64,000 bases of DNA from Fasciolopsis buskii (GCA_008360955.1 LUCM01006640.1:282005-346004); one strand, 5' to 3'. Counted from the first letter of the stretch, positions 1 to 12,368 are shown. The notes: generated by a model from the sequence alone, not told the origin. A program made the numbers and translations.

Positions 1-240
1 TTGAGAACCTCCAAGTACGACTGGAAAATGACGCTCGACTTTCCTGCGATCTTTATCTCTTCAGTGTTCGTTAGTTTATGGTTCTTCTCACAGCTTTTGT
101 CAACTTGCTGAGGAATTATCAGCTTTTAAGGATTCCGCAGGCACTCTGAATGTGTAAGTGAATAGGATAGCTAATTCCAGTGGGAATCTGAGTGATTATG
201 TCGAGCCATTAGGTCTGGTCAAGTCAAATGATCAAATGTG

Positions 241-275
241 GCTGCGTGTATGTGTGTGTGTGCGTGTATGTGAGG
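241..275. repeat. (TG)n microsatellite
   Basis: Imperfect TG/CG-alternating tract. Similar TG-rich sequence recurs at about 640-690. No coding meaning is apparent. Confidence 0.8.
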
Positions 276-941
276 GAGCATTCTCGTGGTAAGTTCCGTT
301 AGTCTGACATTTGTAAATTGTCTTAAACTGCTACTTTTCGATACAGGGCTGTTTTTTTCGATGCGTATCGATCTCATCTTGCGGTCAGAATTGTCCATGT
401 TTAAAGCCTCGAGAACAATAAATAGGTAGATTTGAAAAAAATGGAATAATAACAATATGATCGATGTGATTTATCTGGTTACCATCCGGGATTTCATCCA
501 ATTTTGTTTGCGTTTCCTTGACGGTGTTCGTCTATGAAAACCATGGTGTGATTACGGAAGGGGCGGAGGAATTGATGGTCTATCGTCACAGGGCGGTCCG
601 GAACCTCGGAAGATGTGTTTGCGAAAGTTGATTTTTCTTTGTATACATTTGTATTTGTGTGTATTTACTTTTGTATGTGCGTGTATGCAAACCCATAAGC
701 GTGTTCCGTTGCCAAAAGACAGACAGTTCCCAAGACCCCAGGTAAAGCTTCCTCACAGTCATCCTGCCCGTGGTTGTCATGACGCCCAGTCGTTTATTTG
801 CTTTGGTATTATGAGAAATGAGTGGAAAACAAGAAATTCCCGTTTGGAACAGCTCGTTGTTCGTCGCGTGACTTTAGTAGGAATTAGAGTGCTTCAGCTC
901 TCGTCTGCTGTTGTTCCGATCGTCTCGGTTGATTGCATCTG

Positions 942-2360
942 ACGGCCGAAGCACGCACAACCCAGTCTCAAGGGTGACTATTTCATTCAGACAGTCCCAG
1001 ACCTGTTTTACGATTTGCTATGAAACGTGGGAGATGATGACCACAATAGGCAGATCAAACTAATCGTACGATGGGAATGATAAATTGGGATATTATCCCT
1101 GTGTTTACAGCATTTCTAGACCTTCCTACAAGGTGCGTGCAGATGACAAACAAAAAGCATCAGAATAACGGTCTAAATGGCCATTAGTGTATCTCCTGTT
1201 GTTTTGCTGAGTAGAAATGCGGTCACTTTAAACAAGTGCGCAGTTTAAGAATAAACTGATGAGTCAATTTTGTGACAACTGAACCAGCTTACATTTAAAT
1301 TTATTGTACATGGTAGCAGTAATGTAAATTCTGTATTTGAGCAGCCACAGTTCGAATATTAAGGAAACTCGATAAAACTTATTAAAATTCGTGGAATCTA
1401 TACAGAAGAGTAAACAAAAATAAGCCATGGGCTTAGAAACTAACTAATCATATTGCAAAGAAGGCAGTTTTGATAGACGTGCCAGAGCTAACCAAAGATT
1501 CTCTACATTTTCAAAGCATGAGTAGAAGTATCGGGAAACGTACAGCTCATTCATGACTTCTTGGATGGTCTTACGCATTTCGTTTCCAGTGCCAGAATGA
1601 TTAGCGATAATTCAATTGAGGGTAATCACCCGACAAGGAGGAACCAATTTCACCAGGTGTAAAAACATGCGCACGTAATTTATTCGATTCCCAAATGGTC
1701 TTGTGAGTTAACTTAGAACTCAAAACAAAGTGTATTCAGGCCACAATTTCCACGGATCCGTCCTGCTCGCTGACGGGTTTACTATTGCCGAGGTTTACAG
1801 TAATTGAATCGAAAGCACCATTAATCTAGGGATATCATAATTATTAATTACCTTGCAAATTAGACAAGTGGTACGAAATTTCTGGAATTAGTAGCTTTGG
1901 AAGAAGCGTGAAAGGGGTTAGTGGATTGCGTCTAGGGAAATGTTTAAACGAATATTGTAGCTTAAAAACTATTGCAAGAAGTGACTACTGAAATCGTGCC
2001 AACTGGGGTTCTTTATAGTATTGGCTATTCGTAATCAGTATTAATACACAAAAGATTGTTGTAAAGGAGAAAATTGTTACAGTGAAATTCTGATCTACTT
2101 AGTTGAATGTCTGGTTTTGTGTATCTTTTGGGATGATTTTATAAATTTTGACTAACCACGAGAACATCCACGAGGGAAAAATGAAATCGATAAGGTTACT
2201 GCGTTATTACCGAATGCGCATGGATTATTTCGATCCCATTGTCAAGTAAGTTTTGATGTGTTTTCGATGTGGAACTACTTACATATCTTGCTAGATGGCG
2301 AACAGTGAGGCAGTTTGGTGCACAAAAAAGTGTAACTATTGAAAGCACATTTGTGTATAC
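942..2360. other. No recognisable feature
   Basis: No convincing exon, RNA gene or repeat was seen on either strand. In-frame stops are frequent in all six frames. Probably intergenic or intronic. Confidence 0.5.
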
Positions 2361-2561
2361 TTGTGAATGATATAATGTTAATACAATAGCGTTGACTGAT
2401 TGTAAAACTTACCTTGAGAAAGAATACCCACGGTAGTCGAAACGTTGGCACATTACATCTACCAACAATGCTGTTATTAACATTATATCACTCACAATTA
2501 AAACCAATACATGGCGCATCGATTTTTCGATACACTCCCTAGGTCATTTGGTCCTGACACG
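2361..2561 (-). mobile_element. Foldback element copy 1 (hammerhead-like, short left arm)
   Basis: First of four related short elements. It starts TTGTGAATGATATAATGTTA. The reverse complement of that end returns at about 2466-2497, and a tail about 60 bp long follows that is shared with copies 2 and 3 (contains ACATGGCGCATCGATTTTTC). The left arm is shortened, so the hammerhead-like segment is present only in the right arm (about 2411-2450; GAAA at 2439-2442). One base change weakens its stem. The 8-bp sequence TTGTGTAT lies on both sides (2351-2358 and 2562-2569) and is a likely target-site duplication. The strand is set by comparison with copy 4, whose presumed 3' end is A-rich. Confidence 0.75.
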
Positions 2562-3190
2562 TTGTGTATGTTGGCTTATTGTGAATGGGTACAAGTAGCG
2601 ATTCACACATCATCTCTGGGGAAACGTGGAACGACTTTGTGCTTATCCACAGGGAAAACTATGCAGAAATGAGTAATCCGGCTTCCAGGTATGCTACTAC
2701 ATACTGAAATAAGGACCTAATTAGCAAATAGACAAAGTCGAATCGTTTTCACGATAGATCGGTTTATTGTCAGGCAAACATTCGGGTAGATTGCTTGAAA
2801 ATACAAATTGATTGATCGAGCAAATCGACGAGGAGGAAAACTTGAAGTACAAATTATTTGGAATAGGATGAGTTTCTAATCCAGTAATACATCAACTCAC
2901 GTGACTGGGTTTTGATGATTCAACTGCTCTTCATTTCCTCACCTTACAATGTTAAATTTCTCGAAACTGTTGCGTCGGCATACAAACCTTTCCGGATTAA
3001 GCTAAAACGTCTGTGCACTTAAGCACCTCTTCAAGTCAGCCTATGAGTAACGGTCTTCTAGAGGGTAAATTTAGAGACTACCTAATTGCACCAGTCTAAA
3101 AGTGAGATAATTTTGCAAAGAATTTGGTGCCGCGTGAGAGGTACGTTCTGAGTTTGAAGAAAACGTGCCATCTTACCAGAACACGGTCAC

Positions 3191-3300
3191 TGAGCGGCAA
3201 TTTTTAATAGGATAAGGCCTTGGCGTGCGAACTTGAGAGTTGCGGGTTCGAATCCTTCCATCGCCGATCAGCTTACCTATTTGACATTCCTCCGCAGCTG
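3191..3300 (+). repeat. tRNA-derived SINE, family 1 (worn copy)
   Basis: It contains a perfect B box (GGGTTCGAATCC, about 3244-3255), preceded by GATAAGGCCTTGGCGTGCGAACTT. That order matches the better copies at 7191, 24181, 47359 and 49505. The 5' end is degraded and the tail after the tRNA-like part is short. Confidence 0.6.
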
Positions 3301-3394
3301 TTCGAATCAAAAAAATGTGGTCAGATCACACGATAAGATCCACTGAACAGCTAATAGGCTGCCTAGTTCGCCCAAAATCGAAGGTACTTCACTC

Positions 3395-3515
3395 CGGATC
3401 CATCTTCCTAGGTAATCGTCCAAGTTCGGACACAGTGAATATTTATCGTGGATTATTGATAACAAGAATGAAACGCCAGCCGTGCTGTGATTCCATGGTT
3501 TCCTAATGTTAAATT
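3395..3515 (+). repeat. tRNA-derived SINE, family 2 (worn 3' body)
   Basis: It aligns by eye to the body of the family-2 copy at 31936-32135: AATCGTCCAAGTTCGGAC, then AACAAGAATGAAAC, then GTGATTCCATGGTTTCC. It lies about 100 bp after a family-1 SINE and lacks the A-box part. Confidence 0.5.
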
Positions 3516-3715
3516 GGACTTTATTGTTGTTACGATGGGTAGTCTCAAGCGCACGGATTAGGAACTTGAAAGATAACGGTTATATGTTGTTTATCAGGAT
3601 AGCTCTGTATCACAGCTGTTGGTCATCTGTGAATGCAACTCATTGCAACTCGCTCAGACCAGTTTCGCATTTATTCATAAAAACGAATTTCTTTGCAAGG
3701 GAATGAAGATAGATC

Positions 3716-4870
3716 ATCTATGCTCCAGTGATTAATACTTTTAATAAAAATACTATGTGAACAAAACAATCCAAAAGGTTTGTTAAACTGAACTCTTTTA
3801 AGTTCCTCAAAAATTTGCCTAGAGGTCAGATAAGAACGGTGACGGAAAATGGTTTATATTTCAAGTACGGTCAATTCAGGCTAATGCAGATGTTCATCTT
3901 TCACCTAACCTAGAGACCCGTTCTCAACGTGAACGAAAACCTATAAAATGAGTGTTTAGAAAGATGGGATACGTATTAGTTTTATTCTGGGCTTTAATTA
4001 AGTTGAAGTGTTCCGACTGCGGGGTTCTTCAAGAATCTAGCTAAGTACCGAACGATAAAATTCTTGAATGCTCAGGCACAAACATAAAGATATTTACAGT
4101 TTGAAACTAATAATGTTGTAAGAGTAAATGTATTTTCCCAGATATTCCTGTATACGGTCGGGGAAGTTAGTGAATATTTCTACAGAAAGCCCCGGGACAA
4201 GCTTTGACGCGTTGGCTGATGGTGAATTCTATGAACAAATGTCTACCTAAGCAGCTACCAGAGGAAAGGAACTTGATGGATCTGGGAATTAATCTGATAT
4301 TCTTTGGCAAGCGATGGGAGAAATGACAGAAGGTGTGTAGATCCACTGGGGGTGAAGCATTTGAAAAGCAAACACCAGACGACTAGTAGGGTGTGTGAGT
4401 GCATACATACAGATAAAAGTCTGAGTTTTGCAAAAAACCGTTTGTTTGAATGAGAGCAAATTGAAACCAGAAAGGCCATTCGGCAAAATTATTTCTTCTT
4501 TGCTTTCGTTCCATACTTTTACTGCCAAGATAAGGAGAAAACATTACTTTTAATTACGAGTTTCCGGTCAACTGAAGGCTATTAACCCCCGGGGAAATGG
4601 CCGTAGTTATGAGATAAGAACTCGCGACACTTGCATCGAAACGCCGCGCTTCTAACAGCGTGACCTTCTGCAAACAGACGAACAAACACAATCAATCATC
4701 CTACCAAACGAACCATTACCACGACGATTTTACAAATAATCGGGCAATGCTACCATGAAAAAATAAACTATAATACTCTATCATTGTTGATGCTGCTAAT
4801 ATCAATAATGTGTTCTGTTCACTTTCTGCAAAGTATTCTGTCTCCTGTGTCATTGTTTTTTGCAAAGGGA
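3716..4870. other. No recognisable feature
   Basis: Short random frames only; no repeat family recognised. Confidence 0.4.
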
Positions 4871-4888
4871 TCGGTCTTTCGGGCTGAT

Positions 4889-4968
4889 TTATATATATAT
4901 ATATTTAGTATGTGCATGTGAGAGAGAGAGGCAGAGAGAGAGAGAGGCAGAGAGAGAGAGATGAGGAA
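4889..4968. repeat. (TA)n then (GA)n microsatellites
   Basis: Fourteen bases of alternating AT at 4891-4904 are followed, after a TG-rich spacer, by three GA blocks separated by GGCA (about 4921-4962). The plus strand is almost pure purine over this stretch. Confidence 0.85.
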
Positions 4969-6081
4969 AGAGGAAAGTCACGGTCAGGAAATGCTTCGTG
5001 ATTGACGATATCGTGGGGATTTGGACACCATTCTCTAACCGGAGATTAACAAATGATTGATCGGTGAACAGTTGTCATCACATTTCTTCCTGTGCAGTTC
5101 CAAATGAAACGGAGATTGGTTCGTGTATGCTTGTGTGTTCGCGCATGACGATTGGAGGAAACATCGAGATATGCCGGACGTAGACGATGTTTCAATCAGA
5201 AGATATGATCCAACAATCAATTCAAATGAGATTTACGAGATCAGAAAAAAGTTGAAGAGCTGGACGTGTTTGGTTTTGTTCTTCAAGTCAATTCTTGTCC
5301 GAATGAGAAAAAACGTGACTGAAAGCTATTTAGGAAATAGATCTAGTTTGCGGAGAGAATTCTCGACTACGTTGACTTATTATTCATGCCTCCAAAATAA
5401 AAGAAGAGGCCGAGTTTAGAATCATTGCTTGAGCAAAACAAAATTGATCGTTGGAGTTTTGTGATGGTTTCCTTTTGGGGAAAACAAAGATGTTCAATTT
5501 ATCAAGACTGTGGTGTAAGTTACAATTATTGTGATTGCTTTTAAAACATGGTCAAAACAGGATGGCAGTGGAAGGAGCCGCTAGAATATCGAGAACGAGA
5601 AATATGACCTGAGAACTTGGAGTGGCATAGAACCATACAAGGTTCCAATATGTCAGATATAGTAGTGTTGCAAGTAGAAACCAGCAGCCATCTACCAGTT
5701 TTCGATTGACATGGTTCAACGACACATTTGATTGAGCATTGGAGGTAATTAGTCGTTCAATTTTCTTCGAACTTAAGCCCACTCTTCTAGACTAAGCTGC
5801 TCTTTTGCTAGAGAATACTAGCTCCTCATATCGAAGCAGCGTGGTGTTTCTAAAAAGTGCTATACTATTAGTAGTATTGGAGTGTCGTTAATGTTATTGC
5901 ATACAGTTCGTAGAACACAAATTAGTAAATTGGTTTCCGATTTTTAGTGAACACTGTTCACTTCGGTACCGTCTTTCACTGGGGTGTATTCACTTGTCCG
6001 ACTGGGGCCAGCTGAGATGAACGAAGTAGTATTTCCTAGTTCTTTTACCCTACCGTGTATGTATATATAACTCAAAATTAT

Positions 6082-6145
6082 TTGAGAAAACACAAGTTGG
6101 CGAACAAGCTCGTTTTCAGTGATTCGTACTCATGCCATTACATCA
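6082..6145 (+). repeat. Left arm of 64-bp perfect inverted repeat
   Basis: Identical over 64 of 64 bases to the reverse complement of 7078-7141. It lies beyond the 3' non-coding end of the Penelope-like remnant. Confidence 0.95.
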
Positions 6146-6251
6146 CGATATATATATATCTTGACAAAATATTTTCACCATAGGAAGGATTGGATTAGTC
6201 ATATACAAATATGGGTGGGGAAGGGATTTGTGGTGTTAATTGTTTTGTTGT

Positions 6252-7091
6252 CTAGGGTTTGTATTGGGACGGGGTGGGCCAAGGGAGTTGAAGCGCAACC
6301 ACAAATTGTTTTTGAAAACAAAGTGGAGGATTGTGATGACGGATTGCGACAGCTTCCGCAGTGCTCAAGAGGCGACATTTTGCCAACATTGATTGTTGAC
6401 CTCTGACCTTATACAGGGTCCGGAAAGCTTGCGTCACATTCACGATGTGGTTAGTCTGTGCTAGATGTGAAACGACTGCGCTATTAAATGACTTAATTGT
6501 TCCAGTGCCTAACCATGCCGGGTGGTGCTCACGGATGCGTTCAGACAAGCGCCTGGTCGTGCGGCCGATGTACATTGTCCCACAAGAACATGTGAAGGAC
6601 TAGATACAAAACGAGGCTGCAGAATCAGGGACTTTGTCTTTCAACCATAATGGCACTACGGGGCGGGATTTGAACAGGGCACGAAGCCTGGCTGCGTAGG
6701 ATGTCTTATTGATAGCGCTAGTCAGTCTTCGTCGTGCTATCTCTGCTAGCGTGTCACCTTTGAATGGCAGAGATATGTATACCGGCTTTCTCTCCACCGT
6801 CGCCCTCCTAGGAACTTCCTGTTCTGTCTCCAACACCTTGTCGATTGATCTAATTGGGAAACCATTTTCAGTGAATACTCTTCTGACCGTCTGCAGTTCA
6901 GCTTCAAGAGTATCTTCTGTGCATATTCTTTTTGTCCTGCCAATCAGACATCTAATTAAGTTCCTCTTCACATTAAGAGGTACAAAGCTGTGGAAGTTGA
7001 TGTATTGCCCATTCCATGTGGCTTTCCTGTGTACTGATCGCCGAACTGAGCCGTCTTCTCGACGACTTAGTCGCACATGATGTAATGGCAT
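6252..7091 (-). pseudogene. Penelope-like RT C-terminus plus GIY-YIG endonuclease, one internal stop
   Basis: One frame runs from 7091 to 6252, interrupted only by a TAG at 6600-6602. The first 163 codons match the thumb and linker of Penelope-like reverse transcriptases: the segment around NGQYINFHSFVPLNVKRNLI (residues 27-46) and the basic linker after KPVYISLPFKGDTL. After the stop, the frame resumes with a Cys-x-Cys pair and MYIGRTTRRLSERIREHHPA, the core of a GIY-YIG nuclease that nicks target DNA. About 107 codons follow from that Met to the natural stop. No frameshift and only one nonsense codon over 280 codons suggest a fairly young copy. The palm and finger motifs (including YxDD) are missing upstream, so this is a truncated pseudogene. 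Antisense open frames here are shadows. Confidence 0.85.
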
Positions 7092-7141
7092 GAGTACGAA
7101 TCACTGAAAACGAGCTTGTTCGCCAACTTGTGTTTTCTCAA
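7078..7141 (-). repeat. Right arm of 64-bp perfect inverted repeat
   Basis: Reverse complement of 6082-6145. It abuts the truncated 5' end of the Penelope-like coding sequence. The frame closes with a TGA just inside the arm, so the arm itself is not in-frame coding. Confidence 0.95.
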
Positions 7142-7190
7142 TGTGCTCAGTGGTAATTTTTAAAATTATTTATCAAACTGGAAAGTGACT

Positions 7191-7345
7191 GTCGGTGACC
7201 AAGCGGATAAGGTCGTGGCGTTTGGACTTGAAGGTTGCTGTTTCGGATCCCCCCACCGCCGGTCAACTTCCCCACTTGGTAGCCCTCTGGTGGCTGAGGC
7301 CCCCTTCCTAAAAAATGAGGTTATTTCATTAATAAAGGAAGTAAA
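7191..7345 (+). repeat. tRNA-derived SINE, family 1 (good copy)
   Basis: The tRNA-like head starts GTCGGTGACCAAGCGGATAA (A-box-like) and closes with CCACCGCCGG, so a 7-bp acceptor-like stem can form. The B box here is degraded (GTTTCGGATCC). The body runs through CAACTTCCCCACTTGG and CCTCTGGTGGCTGAGGCCCC. The tail ends TTTCATTAATAAAGG. The same order is present at 49505 (plus) and 24181 and 47359 (minus). Confidence 0.8.
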
Positions 7346-7719
7346 TGATAAAACTAAATGATAAAAGAATCATACTGAGAAAACCTGACTTGGTGGGATG
7401 TATTTGATTAGAGTTGACGGAGAGTAACCGTATCTCTCTTGTTAGGCGTCGAGCGCTGTCGACGCCCAATGAGGACGACAGTTGAGCAAACTGGACCAAG
7501 TAATTCGGGTCAGCCTAGAAAGGCAGTGGTAACATACATTTCCTCTGCTAGAATACCCGGGTTCTAACCCTGCTTCTGTTGATGGATTTATAACATTGAT
7601 GAACTTTAGTGAGTTTGAGACGCGAGTCTGGTGTTTCCCCAATGCAAGGTTGGCCAGCAGATCTGAGCTTTGTGGGCTGACAGTGATGCAACATTTGCAA
7701 TCATGCAGGTCATACACAT

Positions 7720-9540
7720 TTTATGCATAAATCTGATGAGAAACCGTGCACGAAAGGAAAACCGGCGAAACGGAAAATCACACTAGTGGAAGAGGAATGG
7801 AAGAAACTGTGTACCGTTCGCTGTTCGAGAATTCCACCGACTTCACACCAGTAATCCATGGATACTTCATCGATTTTGTACCACTATGTGACCAAAGCCT
7901 CATTCTGGGCCTCTGAGCAGATCATTCGGTCTTTTAGACAAGGTATTTAAATAGGATGATTGCAAACCGTTAGGAGCCGATGACCGACAATCATGTTTAA
8001 TTGCCCTACTATCATTTCGGATTCCAAGACATTCCACTAAATCCAGAGATTGCAAAATGTGATCAGTATGCATCCATTATAGCAAAATGTCTCCCGAGGA
8101 GAAAAGCAATCATGGTTTTAATTAATGTCGGGCGGCAAATGACATGGCGCAACTTCTTAAGCGGATTGTGGCGGCTTTGTGCCAGGGATTTGTCCGCTAC
8201 CTCCTTGCCATTGCCGTTTCTTGACCGCGACCACCCACTGCACCCTGATTTATTCACGACCAGAGTGTGACAAGATGGATCTCTTCCTAACTTCATTTGC
8301 ATGGTGATAGCAAAACCCGGTAGAAATGAAATCAAGATGTGATTTGTTGGTGATTCTAACGCAGGTTCGGGGCAATTAACACTGAGAAGCTTCTGCTGAT
8401 CCCAGACAGGTAAATCGAATTATGAACGCCATGGAGATGTCATTTGCACTCTAACCATTCCAATTTCTCCAACGAAAATCTCGGAAGAACATCTAGTAAA
8501 AACCAAAAAACCAACCTACAGTTTGAAGTCAAATGTAAGCATCAAAGTTAACCAGCTGTTTTTCGTGTAAAGCTGTTCATCCGCAAAAGTTGGACAAAAA
8601 TGCATCAAAATCTTGTGCTTCAACTAATCGAAGTGGATTTCGGGAATCCGCATAATTTAAACATCAGTTTTTTTAGCACATTCGTGGATAGAACAACCTG
8701 AAATGTGTGAAACATTTACCAATCTTGAGTTAATTGGTTAGGAAATCGATGAAAGGTACCATGTGTTGTTTGAAATCCCCAGGTTTTGGTGAGAAACCAC
8801 TTTGAGGACTGTTAACTGTCGAAAATTTGATATAAACTCGATACAATTGGTGAATCCGTCTAAAGACGGTATTCTAACTCCGCCTTTTACCTTCATATCT
8901 TAGACCACCTGGTCGGCCTTAGACTTAGGAAGCACTGAACTAGAGTTTCGTTCAGGTTCGAGGAGGTGGTGTATGTCCACTATTGAACCTGAAACGTCCA
9001 AATTCAAACTAAATCTATATACTGTTCACAAGTAGTTGTGAAATATATATGGGTACTCTAAGTTTACCATGTTCTGATAAAATCCTCAGAAATCGATCTG
9101 TATGACAGGTAAATTAGGTCTAAGCATGGAAGTGCAAACAATGTGTTCAAGAAGAGTGCAGATGCATTCTTTCCCTATATGTCCATAACCACATGGCTAA
9201 AGTCGACAAAAAGCTTTCGTAATTTGGAATTTAGACCCTTTTTTCCGGCTAGTGTACGTACCAAGTTCCGTGGTGGACAAATGACCGATGACTACAAGAT
9301 TGCTACACAAATCTTTCAAATTGCTTCCAAAGATTTTCCAGTGGTGTGTTGCTACGAAAAGCAAGGAACATAGAAATATATTCAGAAATTTCAAAATAAA
9401 TTACAAGTTTTGTTCCGTTCCTCGATTTGAGCTTTTGCATTGTCTTTTATACTTTAGTGTTTTTCTTTCTTTATTAGTAATGTGCATCATTTCAACGAAG
9501 AGAGTCGCGACTAACTGAAAGCTGTAACTTATGTAAGGTT
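7720..9540. other. No recognisable feature
   Basis: Short open frames occur on both strands at random-expectation lengths; none has recognisable domains. Confidence 0.4.
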
Positions 9541-9776
9541 ACTGTTAATGAGCGGATTCGAACCCATGGATTTCTGCTTGAAATATTTCGATATCGATCG
9601 CTTGATCGTTTTGTTTAATTTAGGAGAATTAATTTAAATAAGTCAGCAATAAAGGGATGTTATTATCCGGTACAATTAATCCAGCCAATTTTGTACTGAA
9701 ACAACATATTCAGTGCGCGATTTGTGGTCACTATTCAATGTAATCCAACTCAATAATCACTGAATAAAACATTTAG

Positions 9777-9796
9777 GCCGCACTTAACGGTGCGGC
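9777..9796. other. Perfect 7-bp GC-rich hairpin
   Basis: GCCGCAC at 9777-9783 pairs with GTGCGGC at 9790-9796 around a TTAACG loop. It is the strongest small hairpin noticed in this featureless stretch. Function unknown. Confidence 0.5.
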
Positions 9797-11126
9797 TTTC
9801 AAATCGATACGAATAGATTGTGATAAATTGACTAGAAAATTCCATTAAACTCTATATTTTTGATTTACCGGAGTTCGGTACGAATACACATGGCCCGTAA
9901 GTTAATTGTCACGTTTTACGTTTAATATGCAAGAACCGTAGGGCAAATGGATAGGTAGCGATAACGCAAAAGCCAGTCATTCACACTTTGGCTGGGTAGC
10001 CAAGTGCCAAAACTATATTCTGTAAAATTATTCCCAATTATTTAGAATATGAGTTAGAAACGCGGGTTGGGTGATAGTGTCAAGCGTAAGAATGACTGAT
10101 TGATTTTGGGTCCCTCTCACCGATTTTGGTAATTGTTGGTACTCTATGAGAAGTAATTTTGAGAACGAGTTTAGTCCAAAAAATAGCAGAACTGCTGGTT
10201 AGGCTATGATTGGTATAAACATCAATCATTAGATTGAAATATTCAGTTCTTCACCTACACGGTTACTTTGTTTTTGGTATTATGCCGTTAGATGCCATCA
10301 TGTAGGAAAATGAACTGGCCAAGGAGTGCTGGGCACACATACATGATGGGCTGCAATGGGCGCCAAGGCAGTGGTGTGCATACGTGAATTCTAGGCTGTC
10401 ATATACTATATACTTGCGCATGTGCAGAGGCAAGGGACAATACTATCAATGTTAGGTGGTAATCCACAGGAAACTATGGTCAGAAAGGGCAAATGGGGAT
10501 AGTTTTTGGGAGTATCAGGGTTAAAAATGCAATCGTTCAGAACTTTAAACGCATGCAGCTTACTTAGACTCGACCACTTTAATGTTCTTCGAATTTAATT
10601 AGTTTAGGACATCTCACATGGCCCTGCTTTTTTATAACATTTGGCCTAGCAACCGCCTAGTAAGATCTGTTTTCACGCACCTGTGCACCCAAGATAATGA
10701 AGGACTGAAGCAAGGGATTGACGTTCAAAAGGCATTTAAATATACTGTTGTTTGTCTGAGAGGGGCACATAAACCTTTATGCTGTACCCAATGAAACGTC
10801 TCTTTATTCAATCAAATGTTGTACATCTTCCCGATAAGCTGATAGTCATCGAATGGACCGTCATTTGTGAATTTGACTCTCACATCTTGGAATAAAAGCA
10901 TATTTTTCTTTTCTCGTGCAAAGTCAACTTTCGGTCTAATCAACAGAAATCGCCGCAACACGCAGACATCACAGCGTTCTTTCGAGCGTTTTCAGCTGCT
11001 TAGTTCGTTTCCAACTGGAGATGCTCAGAGTGTTGGTCTCACTAACTGCAAAACCAGGTTCGCTATCATGTTCGTTTGGTTGATTGAAACTGTATGTTCG
11101 CTTGCGCAACTGACATCTGATGGACG

Positions 11127-11170
11127 CAACACGACAGCTCAGTGGATAAAGCGCCTGTCTGGAAGACGGG
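11127..11170 (+). repeat. tRNA-like 5' half (A box only)
   Basis: GACAGCTCAGTGGATAAAGC resembles a tRNA D-arm and A box. A possible anticodon arm follows (CCTGTC TGGAA GACGGG). No B box follows, so this is a SINE or tRNA fragment rather than a working tRNA gene. Confidence 0.4.
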
Positions 11171-11730
11171 GAGCAACAATAGAATGTTTACTGAAAGAAA
11201 CACCAAGATTTCGAAGGAAAATCACGCCATGGATACCTATTACCCCGTCTGCCACGCAGCGTTCCTGACCTCCACACATTCTTAGCTAATCGATTAGTAT
11301 TTACAAACTGAATTGGCTATTCGAATGTTCGTATCCCTATTGTTCAATTAAGATCGTTTTTACACAACTATAAACCAGTGCGTACTCATGATAAGTGACC
11401 TGATTTATTTTCCTGTGTTTGTTTTCCATTTTCGATCCGAATGAAGCAATCGATATTTAAGCTTTCCAAAGTCTTGGCGAATCCTTGAAGAGTCATTTGC
11501 ACGAATATAACAAATGACGAGCAAAAAGCAGAACACATGTTCCTACCAAGTACCCGTTCAGTAAGCTGTTTGCTTGAAGCGGTCAAAATGTCATGTGACC
11601 GATGTGTTGTTTGTGATAGTCGGAAAACTGAAAATCGCCTGAGTAACCGTTACTGGGCCGTCGGAAATCCGGTTTCGACAAACTCCCAGCCAACAGTGTC
11701 TACCGTGCTAACGAAGAGGACAAGGATGGG

Positions 11731-11782
11731 AAAAACAAGAACAAAAACAACAACAGCAGCAACAACAACAACAACAACAAAC
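11731..11782 (+). repeat. (AAC)n trinucleotide repeat
   Basis: An AAC-rich run with two AGC interruptions. Smaller AAC clusters follow at about 11898-11932. Apparent asparagine/threonine-rich open frames here come from the repeat. Confidence 0.85.
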
Positions 11783-12368
11783 ACATTATCGAGGATATCA
11801 GTAGTCGCGATAACAGGTTTTTGCTTCATCAGTTAGCTTAGGTTTGTTCGTTGTCTGCTTCCAGCTAATTTGACCTTGTCGACGGTAGCATGCACGGTAA
11901 CAACAACAACGACAGCAAAAATAACAACCATCGTTTCGTGCGGCGCAAACTTGGATCAGCAGAATTCAACCGGGGGTTGACATGTGTACGAACGCGGGTC
12001 TCAACTATCGCAATTCGTCCCCGGCGCAAAAACCATAGGCGGAGAGGTAGGGATGAAATTGGTAAATTGGAATACAACTAATGTGACGAGGATGGCTAGT
12101 TGGAAACGTATAAAAGAATGATATGAACATTGTGTAACTCTATCGTAATCAGTCCTCACCGAAACTCGCTTCAGATGGGAACTTAACCGATGCATGTGTA
12201 CGCGTGCATGTGCCAGGTATGACCAGTGCCTAATTGTCTTTTGCCGCCGGTCGGTTGGTCTACGCGAGGGTGAATGGTGTAAGCGACTGTTAGTACGAAA
12301 TCAACAGAATTTAAGACCTGTTGTTTACGTGAGAACTGGAACAGTGGACGTGAGGCAGAAAATAAATT

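Larger units (their letters stand above)
6074..7171 (-). mobile_element. 5'-truncated Penelope-like element with terminal inverted repeats
   Basis: The span holds the C-terminal third of a Penelope-like retroelement protein on the minus strand (7077 down to about 6252). It is bracketed by a perfect 64-bp inverted repeat (6082-6145 and 7078-7141). The 10-bp sequence AAAATTATTT occurs just outside or overlapping each end (6074-6083, 7162-7171) and may be the target-site duplication. The non-coding 3' part (6251-6146) ends in a short TA run. The reverse transcriptase core is absent, so the copy cannot move by itself. A family-1 SINE begins about 50 bp to the right. Confidence 0.8.

Noticed and set aside
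6709..7080. 123-codon plus-strand frame
   Set aside because: Shadow of the Penelope-like coding sequence on the minus strand.
9545..9565. GGGTTCGAATCC on the minus strand as a tRNA gene
   Set aside because: No acceptor stem, D-arm or A box at the right distance.
9777..9799. Hairpin followed by T residues, like a bacterial terminator
   Set aside because: The DNA is clearly eukaryotic, and only three Ts follow, so the terminator reading was dropped.
10867..11268. 133-codon plus-strand open frame
   Set aside because: It overlaps a tRNA-like fragment, which explains the QWIKRLSGRRG-type segment. No family or splice support.
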